Shown here piece by piece: positions 36,850 to 48,516 of a stretch of 64,000 nt of DNA. The stretch covers positions 25,260,001-25,324,000 of the forward strand of contig CM062197.1 of the NCBI GenBank assembly GCA_031216445.1. Reading direction: 5' to 3'. A program made the position numbers and the translations under genes. The DNA comes from Lateolabrax maculatus (Eukaryota > Chordata > Actinopteri > Acropomatiformes > Lateolabracidae). The notes beneath the pieces are model-generated. The model saw only the letters and a list, made by a program, of their open reading frames with translations. It did no database searches and had not been told where the DNA came from. Numbering within the stretch: position 1 is the first letter of the stretch; each line of letters starts with the position of its first letter.

Positions 36850-37718
36850 TCAGACAGTTAGGAACTCCTACGTTCTTTTGTACATTTTCTGCTGCCGAAA
36901 TGTGTTGGAAAGAGGTTGTTACAGCAATTAAGAGTCAACAAGGAGAGTGTGAATTCAAAGTGAATTTTGATGAGCTCGACTGGTCCTCAAAGTGCGAAAT
37001 ATTACGAAGCAATCCTGTGACAACGATGCAAATGTTTGACAAACGTGTTGAGGCACTGTTTAGAGATTTGATTCTATCACCTGTGCAACCAATCGGCAAA
37101 GTTGTTGACTACTTTTACCGTTTGGAATTTCAGCACCGGGGAAGTCCACACATACATTGTCTCATATGGGTGGAATGCGCACCTGTGTTTGAGGAAGATT
37201 CAGATCGGACGGTTTGCGACTTTGTTTCAAGATACATCACAGCTGAGTTGCCTGATCCAAACACGCAACCACAACTGTTGAAAAAGTAACAGAAGTTCAG
37301 ATGCACAGCAAAAACCATTCCAAGACATGTTAAATATGTTGTCTCTAACTGTTGTTTCGGATTTCCCAAATAACCTGCACCTAAGACTGTGATATTAAGG
37401 CCCGGAGAAATTGATGATCCAGATAAAGAGTCAGCAGCAATGAGCAAGCTCAGAACATTGAACCGTTTGCTTAATGAACCTGAAATCGCATCTCTGAGTT
37501 TAGAGCGCCTTCTGGCTCAATGTGAGCTCACCGTTGACGAATATAAACAATGTCTACGTATGACAGCCGCATCAAGTGCAGTGATATTGAAGCGTGATCC
37601 AAAAGACTGTTGGGTAAATGGCTACAATCCTTACCTCCTTGATGCCTGGGACGCCAATATGGATATACAGTATATTCTCAACCCTTACTCCTGTATCGCC
37701 AATGATAGCCAACTCTAG
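36846..37718 (+). pseudogene. Helitron Rep (HUH nuclease) core
   Basis: It reads IRQLGTPTFFCTFSAAEM, then KVVDYFYRLEFQHRGSPHIH, with the HUH metal-binding motif (H-x-H, HRGSPHIHCLIWVE at about 37132-37173). It continues to DFVSRYITAELPDP. A frameshift near 37290 leads into RPGEIDDPDKESAAMSKL and RMTAASSAVILKRDPKDCWV. In Rep the HUH histidines bind the metal and a tyrosine cuts single-stranded DNA. The two-tyrosine block is not cleanly visible, and the frame breaks exclude function. Confidence 0.8.
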
Positions 37719-38019
37719 TCATGAAAATGTTAATGACAGCGATGAAATGAAACAAATTATGCAGGCCTATTCCAAGAAAAGAGAGGTCAGCGCTCAAGAG
37801 TGTGTGGCTCGGGCATGCGGTTAGCACATGAAACAGTGTACATGCAGTGTCATATTTGTACAGACAGATGATAATGCTCTTAAAATGAGTTACCCCCTCT
37901 TGTTCCTAGAGAACAAATCACCATACTCTGTTAATGTGTGGATGAGCGGGCTACCTGACAAGTATAAATCCAGACCTGAAACACCGGAATTTGAGGCAAT
38001 GTGCTTGGCCGATTTTGCG

Positions 38020-38437
38020 TGTGTCTGACAAGGCCGAGTTGGCTATAGCATCTGGTAGACCAAAGTCTGCTAGATATCGTCTGTATTCTGGTTTAGACAC
38101 AACAGGCTGGTGCCTGGTTGTTGACGCTGGATAAGAGATACTGTAGAGAGGCTATGCTGTTGCTAGGACAGCAATGGTTGACGTCTTTCCTTGTTTGGAT
38201 CTGATATCCAATAGAGTCATCACACATGCCAGGCTGAGTTAACCCTATTTGGATATAGCGGACCTTATCAGTTCTGGGGAGGGTTAAATACTGAGCTTCA
38301 GGACACCATCTTCAGATTTGGGTAGCAGTACACTGTGATTCACATGTGGTGTTTTCCTTTTCTCCTCGATCGAGCTTCAATAAATATTCCTGTGTAAGAC
38401 GTCCAGGTCTCCTGAAACTTCTTGTTAGAGTGAACCA
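38020..38437 (+). mobile_element. Solo LTR
   Basis: A ~418 bp sequence starting tgtgtctgacaagg and ending agagtgaacca. It has a TATA-like ggttaaatac (about 38283-38292) and a poly(A) signal AATAAA (38381-38386). It is about 90% identical by eye to the reverse complement of 51798-52196. No internal retroviral sequence is attached and no target-site duplication is evident. It lies exactly where the Helitron helicase should be. Whether it derives from a retrovirus-like or another LTR element cannot be told from the LTR alone. Confidence 0.75.
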
Positions 38438-38487
38438 GATTTCAGTCTGAAAGTCTCCAGTTAGAAGGCTGTTTAAACGCAATAGAA

Positions 38488-38943
38488 ATGTTTCGAGTCC
38501 CTATTTTTGTGAAAACCATATCCAAGTCCGTGAAAAGCACTACATACAGAGTGCAACTGATATCAAGTTTACTGTTGTCAAGCTTGAAGCTCATCAATGC
38601 AGTGATTGCCTCAGTCTACAAGCTTCCAGGTTACAGCGTCCTTTCTTTCTTATCAAACCTGCGAAGCCTTTTGGATTCACTGGAAATCATGGATCATCAT
38701 CCCATCTTAATTTGCGGTGATTTCAACGAAGATCTGTTGTCCAGAGCAAGCAAGCCAATACTTGAACTGTTTCAGTCTAAAGGTTACGAGCAACTCTTCA
38801 ATGCCGCTACCACTGACAAAAATACACTGTTGGACCCCATTTTCATCTCTCGACCACAGTGCTGTCTCTATTCCGGTGTGCTGCGAACTTACTACAGCTA
38901 TCACAATCCTGTGTACTGTATATTAACCTCAGAAATAATGTAA
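38488..38943 (+). pseudogene. Helitron AP-type endonuclease domain
   Basis: It reads INAVIASVYKLPGYS, HHPILICGDFNEDLL (GDFN active-site motif), LLDPIFISRP and RTYYSYHNPVYCILTS, where SYHNPVYC occupies the place of the SDH motif. This form of endonuclease, with TYYSYHxPVYC, accompanies fish Helitrons. The N-terminal part is lost, so only a fragment remains, and the frame ends in TAA at 38941. Confidence 0.75.
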
Positions 38944-39099
38944 AAGTATAGGCCCTGTAAACTTTGTAAAATCAAACATAACTAAATCATTTCATTAATG
39001 ACTGTTGCGCTGTACCCAAGCACATTGGAAAGTGACTGAAGCACTTATTTATTTCCACATTTTTGTAGTAAGTATGAACGCAGATTTCTGTGACATTTC
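38944..39099. other. Short spacer
   Basis: AT-rich sequence between the Helitron endonuclease and repeat family B. The Helitron 3' end probably lies here, but no CTRR-type hairpin could be fixed by eye. Confidence 0.3.
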
Positions 39100-41359
39100 A
39101 ATTAAGAGATAAAGATACAAACTGCTCATGTATTATCTATTTCTTCTCTGTGTGTGCACTAGTGCTTTCCAGGGGACAAACAACTTTAAAGCATGACTAC
39201 TAAGTCCATGAAGACAGAAGAAGTCCAACAACACTTCACTGTATTTCTCACTGCTGTCCTAAAACATCCGTGCTTGGGAAACGGAGACCCCACACCAAGA
39301 GGCCACAGCTTCACCTGTAAATGACCTGGACCTGTGCCTGGTGTGTAACTATGTGTGTTTCTTTTTCTTTAATGCTTTGAATGCTACAAGTCAGCAGATA
39401 ATGTCATCTTTCACTTTCACTAGTCTATTAAAACAGGTGAAGTTGGATACAGTAATGCCGTGCTGACAGAGCAGAGCCCATGCAACCGGAAAACCAGAGG
39501 CCCACAACCTAGCTGGACCCAAGCATTTTGTATGTGAACTTTATAGTTCAACGAATATACATACCTAAAATACGCAGTAGCACTTATGTGAAAAACTTTA
39601 TAAGATCAATTGCTGCTGTTATTTCCATAACATTAATAGCTTTAGGCTACATGTTGAATTTTGTAACAGCTTACTTTACAGAGGTAAACATATCAACTGT
39701 CAACTTGTGATAATTATTAAGAGGTATTTGTTTTCTATGTTTGTTCATTGTACTTGACAGGAAACAAACACCTTCCAGGGATGACATCAGCCCATGAAGA
39801 GACAAAAAGTCCAGCAACACTTGACTGTGTTTTTCACAGTTTAGCTGACAGACAAATGGAGACTACCAAGAGGCCACTACTATGCTTTATAAATCTCTAA
39901 ACATGTGCCAGGTACGTAATGTTCTCAAAATGGACAGTCTCCTTCTCTACGGTGTGTGCCTCTTTTTATTGTGTATTATTGTAATGGTTGTCTCTCGCTC
40001 TCTCTCTTTCTCTCTCTCATCAGATTATGAGGAGAGGTTAAACTGGACATATTACAGATCCAAGGTTTAAAGTGAAGAGGTTTCAAGATCCCAGTGTCTG
40101 TCATGTTTGTCTAAAGAGGTATGTATTAAATCTGTCATGGCATTATAATTATCATAAGTTCTACCAAACATCTTTAGAAATGGTTCCTGCAACACTTTCT
40201 GTTTTTTCACGGTTTAGCAAATCCACAAATCCAGCAGAGGCATCAACATCTTGTAAATCTCTGGACCTGTGCACATCAGCAGTCATTTTGACATGGACCC
40301 AAGCTTGCTGTAAGTCAGCTTTACAACTCATGGATTAAGCATAATGTAAATATCTATAATTATCAGTGACACTGATAATGTGAGAAAATGCAAAGGTTCA
40401 GTTACTTCCTTTTTTCCTACAACACTCAAGAGTGTTCCTCCAGGAACGTGACTATGATTTTCTCCGTCTTCAACAGCCATACCACTGTAGTGTTACACCA
40501 TGACCATGTTTATTTTCAGGCAACGAACAATCATTGGTGTTACAGTTTTCTCTCCTCTTCACACATCACAGAACCAGGACCACATGGACCGACGAACAAA
40601 AGACTCAAAGGCAGTGCAGCTACATGACTCTTTGCTGCACATTCGATGCTCCTCTTCAGCTGGACCCAGACCGTCTGTAAGTAGCCTATAGGGTACTGTG
40701 AATAATGCTTGTCTACTGTTAAATTTGAACTTTGTTGTTGTAGTCTAATTAATTTAGTAATTGATTAAGTGTGTCGTGTGATTTTTTTTTTACCTAGTAT
40801 GACATCTATCATGAATCTGCTGCTTTGAGAAAGTCCTCAGCACCAGGGACAGTTCAACTCAACGCAGCCGCTGCCTGTTTGCTGCCCTTCGTCATCCGGC
40901 AAATGCCACAGAACCAATCACTCCTGAAGCAGAGACAGGTTCTTCTCCAGAACTTTAACCTACCAACCCGACAGCACACCACCCACCCACCCCACTAAAC
41001 ACCATCACACAAGCACATGTCATGTGACCCCAGTATTGTTACACTGTGCACAAAACTGACACTCAAAAATGCCAAAAAGGAAAAAAAGAACATTTTGGAC
41101 TCAGTATATGGTAATTTGGAAAGTTTGCCATGCCGAAATCTTTTCATGTTAGTTGGGCTTTCTGCTGTTTCAATATTTAATGACATATCTTAAAATATTT
41201 TTTTAATAGTTTGTTTTCATTATTGTTTGTGTCCCAAAGAACATTACATTTAATTAACATGTAAATATGACTGAGAAAGTACAGGTATGTGGAACTATGT
41301 TTGACCTCTCTTACACTTTGTTATATCATTGTGAGTGTCCATGTTATGATACAGTATGT

Positions 41360-41580
41360 TCAGGTGAAGCACGTCGTCCATTAATCGCAGGGTTGGTGGT
41401 TCGTTCCCTGTCTCCTCCTGTCCGCATGTCAAAGTGTCCTTGAGCAAGACACTGAAAGTTGCTCCTGATGGACAGGCCAGTGCCTTACAAGGCAGCCCAG
41501 CTGCCAGATGGCAGTGTATGTGTAAATGGGTGAATGAGAGGCAAAGTTGAAAAGCACTTTATAAAGGCAGTCCATCTACA
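41360..41580 (+). mobile_element. tRNA-type SINE (degenerate head)
   Basis: It has the B-box-like ggttcgttcc at 41398-41407, then the fish SINE phrases cttgagcaagacactga and gtgtatgtgtaaatgggtgaatg, ending in gaaaagcactttataaaggc. The A box is not clear. Confidence 0.65.
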
Positions 41581-41760
41581 GTTCTGGCCTCCAAATCTTG
41601 CATGCTCAGCTGTCCTGGTAGGGGATCTGTCTAAGACTTGACCTACCCAAAGGTTTCTCCCTTTTTTCCCTAATAAGGGTTTATGTGGAGTTTTGCCTGA
41701 TATGCTTTGACGGTCTAAGGCTGATGATGCAAGGCACTCCAAATAAGATCAGGTCATTTT
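41581..41760 (+). mobile_element. LINE 3'-UTR-like fragment
   Basis: The phrases aggtttctcccttttttccc and ggagttttgcctgatatgc, then gatgatgcaaggcactcc, resemble a common fish CR1/L2-type 3' UTR. It has no coding part. Confidence 0.45.
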
Positions 41761-43119
41761 TTTTAATACCCTACCCATGAATCTCGCTTTCTTTTCCTGT
41801 TTTTGTTTTTCTTTTCTTTAAGAGACCGCCCTGTGATAAAAGGTTATTAATGTAAAGCTTAAACTTCTAAAGACACATTTTTTGACATTTTGAATGTTCT
41901 AGTAAAATTCCACTGTAGCAGCAGATTAACTTTTTTATTCATCTACTAAACCATCATTCTTCTCTTATTTTATTTTTTATACTTTTTTAATTTGTTTTTT
42001 TATCGTGTGTGGTATTTTTAGTATTTGAAGTTTCATGATTTCTTTTGCTTTATTGGCATGACCATATTGAAACACAGTATTGCCACAGCACAAGGTATAA
42101 ACCAATAAAACAACCATGTCGACAATATTTTTTTATTGTTATAAAATTATCGAGAACAGGAATAAATAAAAGGAGTAAATACATACATTCATAATAATAA
42201 TAAACAGTACATCTGTGTGATAATATGAGCTTTATAAAAAATATTTGTTTTTGTCCCTCTTTTGTTTTAAATTTTCTAATTTCATTTTTCATTCTTAATC
42301 AATGAACATATCACATATATGCTTGCTAGTGGATAGCTTCTTCCAGTCTTGCTGTTCCCTAAATCATTAAATATGGAATGTTTTTTGAGACATTATCAAT
42401 GAAGACCAATTCCAGTTAAAAAGTGTAGCACTCAACACACTGCAGTGCAGTATATTGTCCCCACTTCAGAGTCAGATTGACCTTTTTGTTCAAACGGTCT
42501 CCACAGTAGCATTACCTCTACTTTCTTGTTGGTTCGTTATTTTAGTTTTTTTTTTTTATTTTGTAAGGACTTAAGTTTACTTTTGCCTTTGTTCAGAATG
42601 TTTTGTTTCTTTTTATATTTTGCTGGACTGGTACAATTTTAATAAAGGTATTGAAATTAAATTACATATTGTGACATTGCATGTCTGATCTGTTGCAGGA
42701 ATCCATATAGTTGAATAATAACAGCCGTAGCTCTGTTGGAGCAGTGGACACTGAATATTTTTGTTTGTGTGTTTGAATGTGTAAAATTAATTCATGGTTT
42801 AAAAATGTCCATGATTTGAGGGCTGGTATTTGGTAATTGGCTGATGAGACTGCTCTAAACGTAAACAAACCAATAACTGACATGTCTGTGAAACTACTGC
42901 CACCAAATGTTACTCAACTTCAATGCAGAGCAGCAGAGATGTTAGTGATAACAGTAACACACAAACACATGGTCATCAACACACACACACACACACATTT
43001 ATACTCCATTTAGTACACCTGAACTGATGTTTTATCAATTATCTGTGGACAAACTAATGTTAATACAGTATAGGATTACTGGGGATGCACAGCTGAAGGA
43101 AATCAGCTAACTAGTGCAG

Positions 43120-44300
43120 TTTGACTGACACACACACATTTGTCAAGCATTTTTCAAGTCTAATCTGCTCATTTATACTTTCAGCTAAAAACTTGATTCA
43201 AACCAGAAAATCTTGTACATCTTTTATACATTCTTAGTTTTATTCAACTTTTAACTACTACTACAACTTTTAGACCATTTCCCACTTTTTTAAGTAATTC
43301 ATACTCCCTTTAGCTGCTTCAAGCAAATTCAAGCCAGCAATCCAGTTTAGCCTTTCAACAACCTATTCCACATCTTTCATACATTGTTGATATTATTACA
43401 CTTTTTGTACTCAACTTCAGCAGTCCAGTTTAGCATCAGCCTTTCAGCAGTCAACATTCACACCACAGTTTCTTCAGAAATTGCCTTTTCTAGTTGGTAC
43501 ATATGTTATTCAAATCTTTATTATTATTATATTGTTCTTCTTGCTCTTTATTATTCTGACTTTTTCTTCTTCCATACGTTTTTTGCATCGCTTCTCCTCC
43601 CGCATTGTTTCAGCTACAGAAACCATTCAACCATCAAAATGTTCAGCTCATTAAGGACACAATGGCTATGACTTTTCTCATCACTACGTTTTATACTTTT
43701 TCAAATATTCAGCTTTTTCCAGCAATTTTTTACAATGAAACTCAATGGGAGGAATCTTCAAATCCTCTTCAACCCACTCCACTTTGAGCTAGAGACTACG
43801 TTTAAACTTTAAATGGGTTACAAGGCTTTGAACTATTACAGTTTAATTCAGCTTTTAAAAATCTTTTACAGTTTTTGAACTGTCACAGTTAACGTTTTAT
43901 GCTCCTTTTACTCCTTTTCTGAATTTATAATGGTTGTGTATTGTGCCGCCTAGAGTGGGTGACATCACATGTGACATAACGCACTGATCCTTTTCTGCCT
44001 CTCTGCTTCTTTCAAATTGTTTCACTAAAACTAGGAAATGTTGTTTTCTTTCACCCCGGTAACTATTTCAGCAGTTGGACTTTTGGAAATTTCTGTCTTC
44101 AAACACCAAGAGCACCCTTCAGCTGTCTCATTCACTCTCATGATATTTTGGCTCTGAAACTTTTGAGAAAAACGCAAATGTTGGACTTTTTGAACCGCGA
44201 TATTTCAGTCATTTTTAACTTTAGACATCTAGAGTCTTCAGCAGACTCTTCTGGTGCTCACGGTCAAGTCTGTTCAGCCACGTCATCTATGGTTTAAGAG
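43120..44300. repeat. AT-rich dispersed repeat, family A copy
   Basis: It carries the same phrases as 23481-25240: aagcatttttcaagtctaat, ctgctcatt, cttgtacatcttttatacattc, and caaatctttattattattat. Non-coding. Confidence 0.5.
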
Positions 44301-44749
44301 CTATTTTGTTCCTTGTTACTGCTACTCCTATTACTTCTGTTATTACTACTACACCTACTACTCTTAATATTACTATGACTCCTACTACTTCTGATATTAG
44401 TACTACTGCTACTATTACTTCTGATATTACTACTACTCTTCTTTACATTCTATACTATACAAACTACACACACTACACATATAGTACAAAGTATACTACA
44501 CAAACTACACACACTATACATACTATACCACACCAACTACACACACTATACATACAGTACACACTATACTACACAAACTACAGTTGGGACCTCTGTCTCA
44601 GACACACACGCACACACAAAATACTACAGTCTTTACTACTACTGTTTCTGATATTACTACTGCTACTACTTCTGATATCAAATTCAAATTCCCAGAGAGA
44701 GAGAGAGAGAGAGAGAGAGACACACACACACAGAGACACAGAGATTTTT
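44301..44749. repeat. Microsatellite cluster (ACT)n, (AC)n, (GA)n
   Basis: Imperfect tac/act triplets (44318-44450), tatacatac/acacac runs (44455-44590), more triplets (44630-44680), and then a pure (GA) run followed by (CA) at about 44694-44730. The last part is the 3' target side of the Tx1-type LINE. Confidence 0.85.
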
Positions 44750-44834
44750 TTTGATTTTTGAACTTTTATCGTAGAAAAAAACTATAAAAACTTAACATTG
44801 TTTCCATGTCAATTGTATTAAATATTAATACATC

Positions 44835-47800
44835 TCATTTTTTATATCCTATTCCCAGGATGAAGGCAGTCTTTGACCATGACTCACTAAACTGTCTAAA
44901 AACAATCTCTAAAATGTTAAAAAGGTTACAGAGTCTTTTGCAATCATAAAAACAATGAAAAACTGTCTCTACTTCCCCACAAAATGGACATTCAGATGAA
45001 ACTGTTGGGTTGATTGTAGAGATAAAATTATTAATTGCAATAGCACGGTGTAAAATCCTCCACTGTAAGTCACCAGTCCTTTTCTTTAGAGGTGGTTTAT
45101 ACAAAACCCTCCATACTGGTCTCACACCACTGTCCACATTTAGTTTCTTCCTTCACACTGTGTCAACCCTCCCGTCCAATTTACATCTGTTCAGTACATT
45201 TAGACAGCATTTATACACAGCTTTTCCATTGACTGTGTACAAGTCCGCATATTTATAGTTCATTGTTTTAAAAAAGTAACCTGTGAACCCGTCCAGATTT
45301 GGAGCAAATCCCAGCTCTGGAAATGGGTCGCCCTCATCAGGAGTTTCGACTCCACCACTGTACTCCTGCAGCATCTTTAATTCCTCATCTGTTAGTCTCT
45401 TCTTCCACATATTTAAAATATTTTTGATCTGTCGAACAGACCTCTGCCCGAGAAGAGAAGCCACAACCAGGATGGCAGTTAGTCCAGGACCAGCTACATC
45501 CACTATTTTCTTCAGAGTGACAGCTCCAGTTGTGCTTAATATGCTGGTGAGACCTGGAGTTGAGCTGCCCTGAACATCCAGCCTCGCTCCGTTGATGAGG
45601 GGTTCTTCTAAAAGCCAGTGCAGAGAGCTTGTAGGTTCAAGTCTCTTCCACTTAAAAAAAGTCCATGTCTTAAAAAGTGCTTGATAAAAAGGAGATAATC
45701 CACACAGTTTTAAATACTTAAAATCCATTAAAAACAGTGAAGTGTCTAAACCCAGACCATTTGTCCTTCTCAATATGTTGCTTTTTAGTTCTCTCCAAAC
45801 AACATCCTTTGGACCTGTGAGGTATCGCTATGCAAACTGTAACCTAAAAGTTGCTATTCTGCTAGCTATGTGTACCAAACCTTGCCCCCCCTCTTCCTTT
45901 GGTAAAAACAACACACTTTGTGACACCCAATGTAACCTGTCCCAAAAGAAATCTACTGAAATAGCCTGCAATCTTTGTGGTAGCCCTTTAGGTGGCTCCA
46001 TGCAGGCCAACCGATGCCACAGAGCAGAAGCTACTAGATTGTTAATAATTAAGGTTCTGCCTCTAAAGGACAACTGTGGCTTCAGCCATTTCCACTTGTT
46101 TAGCCTTCCTTCTACCTTCTCTACAACCCCTTCCCAGTTCTTCTGGACTATGGTCTCGTTGCCAATGTACACTCCAAGATATTTAAAGCCATCTTTCTTC
46201 CATGTCAACCCTCCCGGTAGACTGGGCAGACCCCCCTTCCAACTCCCAACTGCTAATGCGTCACTCTTTTCCCAGTTTACCCTGGCAGCTGATATTTTTC
46301 CAAAATCCTCAACAATACTTTCCAGTTTTTTTATTTCTCCCTGATTTTTAACAATAACAATAATGTCATCTGCGTAGGCTGATAAAATGTGACTTTTGTT
46401 AAAATCTTTTAAAATCAGACCTTCAATGTTAGCCCTTATTTTGCATAGCATTGGTTCAATAGATAGTGAATACAACATACCTGAGAGAGAGCAGCTCTGT
46501 CTCACCCCCCTATGCACTTTAAAGGGGGCACTCAGACCTCCATTGATCTTCAGTACACTTTCAATGTCCTGGTACAATACCTTGATCTTAGCTATAAGAC
46601 CTGGGCTGAGGCCAAAACTCTCCAAAGTCTCCCACAGGTAAAGGTGCTCAACCCGGTCAAATGCTTTTTCCTGGTCTAGAGAAATTAGACCAGTGTTAAT
46701 GCCCAAAGAACTAGAGATGTCCAAAATATCCCGAATTAAGGACACATTGTCTAGTATAGACCTACCAGGCACACAGTATGTCTGGTCTTGGTGTATTCCT
46801 GTGTCCATCACCTCCCTTAGTCTGTTGGCCAGTGCTTTGGACAGGATTTTATAGTCTGTGCAGAGAAGAGATACGGGACGCCAGTTTTTAATTTCTTGTA
46901 GATCTCCTTTTTTAGGTAAGAGAGTTATTACCGCCCTCCTGCAGCTTAGTGGCAGCAACATGTCTTTAAAACTCTTATTAAAAACTGTTAAAAGATCTTC
47001 ACCCAGATCCTTCCAGAATTCCTTATAAAGCTCGACTGGAATCCCATCAATACCAGGGGCTTTCCCCCCCTCCATGCTCTGCAGTGCTGTGAGAAGCTCC
47101 CGTAGCACCAGTTGTTCCTCCAGCTCAGCAGTGACTTCTTCAGGGACTTTTGGCAAGCCTCCACAGAAGTATTCAAAAGCTTCTTTGTCTTCCTGATAAT
47201 CACTGCTGTAAAGTCCAGAGTAAAAACAAACTGCTCGTCTCCGTATCTCATTTGAATCTCTGAGTTCCTGTCCAGTAGCAGAACGCAGAGCGTGAAGGAA
47301 CCTGCTCTGCCCGTTCTTCTTCTCTAGTCCAAAGAAGAACTTGGATGGTGCGTCCATCAGCGCTGCACTCTGGAATCGGGATCAGACCAGCGCCCCTTGA
47401 GCCTTAGTGCCTAGTAGGTCTGTAAGAGCAGATTTTTTAGACTTGAAATCTTTAATATGACCTCGATCTCCAGTGGATTCTACTAAACTCTGCAAATCCA
47501 CAATTTCAGTCTCTAGATCCTCCATAGATCTGATAATGTTCCATGTGACATTGAGAGTGTACTGTTGACAGAGCTGCTTTATCTCTACTTTCCCACAATC
47601 CCACCACTGTCTCAAATAAATAAAATCCTGTTTTCTGTTCTTAAAAATGCTCCAAAAAAATTAAAAACCTCCTTAAAATTAGCATCACATAATAAAGCTG
47701 TGTTAAAATGCCAATATGCACTTCTAGGCTTTAAATTTGTGATTAAAACTTTATAAATGACCAAAGAGTGATCCGTAAAACCAACAGGCATCATTTTACA

Positions 47801-48463
47801 CTGCTTAAAAATGTTAAAATGATGCTTAAAACAATAAAATCTGTCTAGCCTAGCCAGGGATATTAAGTTCCCCCTGGTGTGGGCCCAAGTATATTGTCTC
47901 TTATCACCATTCATCCTTCGCCACGCATCTGCTAGGTCGTGTGCCACCAGTAGCTGCCTCAGTGCACGCTGTGATGCACTGTGAGGTTCCAAATGGTTTC
48001 TATCTATACAATCATTTTCAGTGCAATTAAAATCTCCTCCTAAAAATAAAAAGTCTTCAGCATTAACTTTGCTTAAAACAGTGCTTAGAATTTTCAAAAA
48101 GTGTACTCTTTCAAGGCCTGCAGTAGGAGCGTACACATTCATAAAAACTGTATTAAAATGTTCAAACGTTGTCCTCACCACCATCAGTCTGTCCTCCACC
48201 ACCTGCTCCACATCGAAAGATATTGGTGTACAGTTTTTTGAGAAGAGAATGCCCACCCCCCCACTGGTTGTGCTCTTGTGGCTCAGCACCACCTGGCCTT
48301 CCCACTCTCTCTTCCAGTCAGGCTCATTCAGACTGTCACTGTGGGTCTCCTGCAAAAACATCACATCGGTCCCTTTGAGTCTCATCAGCTCGTACAGAAG
48401 AGATCTTTTTGCTGCATCTCTTGCCCCGTTCATGTTCAGCGTGCTGATATTAAAATGACTCAT
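44835..48463 (-). pseudogene. Tx1 LINE ORF2: endonuclease and reverse transcriptase
   Basis: It starts MSHFNISTLNMNG at 48463. Endonuclease motifs are VMFLQETHSD, FLFLGGDFNCTEND and VGFTDHSLV (DH catalytic pair). A -/+1 frameshift lies near 47612. RT motifs are EGGKAPGIDGIPVELYKEFW, WRPVSLLCTDYKILSKALAN, LISLDQEKAFDRVEHLYLW (motif A), VRQSCSLSGMLYSL and SAYADDIIVIV (motif C, YADD at 46365-46376). The C-terminal motif is ECPFCGEVETVFHCFYDC. In-frame stops lie at 47382 (CGA to TGA is the simplest origin), 45828 and 45153. All RT catalytic aspartates are present. It copies element RNA at a nicked target. Confidence 0.85.
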
Positions 48464-48516
48464 GGCAAGAGAACAAACTTAAGAACAGTGCTGATTTATA
48501 TGCAGAATCGCAAATC

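Larger units (their letters stand above)
33832..38943 (+). mobile_element. Helitron (Helentron-like), helicase missing
   Basis: Rolling-circle transposon order on the + strand: N-terminal MPRKGKRSQASK (33832), cysteine-protease-like domain (about 34030-34600), degenerate lysine/arginine-rich repeats (34827-35500), Cys-rich segment and DUF6570-like domain (35536-36130), acidic linker, HUH Rep domain (36540-37710), post-Rep piece (37741-38019), and after a solo LTR an AP-type endonuclease (38488-38943). The helicase that normally follows Rep is absent. An endonuclease behind Rep is typical of fish Helentron-type elements. Stops and frameshifts occur throughout, so the element is dead. No terminal hairpin could be fixed. 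Confidence 0.82.
39100..42690 (+). repeat. Dispersed repeat family B, copy 2 (longer)
   Basis: It contains the blocks shared with 28150-29700. It also holds several degenerate internal repeats of a unit with gtccaacaacacttcactgt / gtccagcaacacttgactgt (39226, 39810) and ctggacctgtgc (39326, 40261). It ends with gctggactggtacaattttaataaagg (about 42623-42649). A SINE and a LINE 3'-UTR-like piece are inserted at 41360-41760. There is no coherent protein. Confidence 0.5.

Noticed and set aside
44306..44761. Thr-rich 151-codon frame
   Set aside because: It is simply the (ACT)n, (AC)n and (GA)n microsatellites read as protein.
45742..46641. Open frames on the + strand across the Tx1 reverse transcriptase
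   Set aside because: The minus strand carries all RT motifs including YADD; the + frames are shadows.
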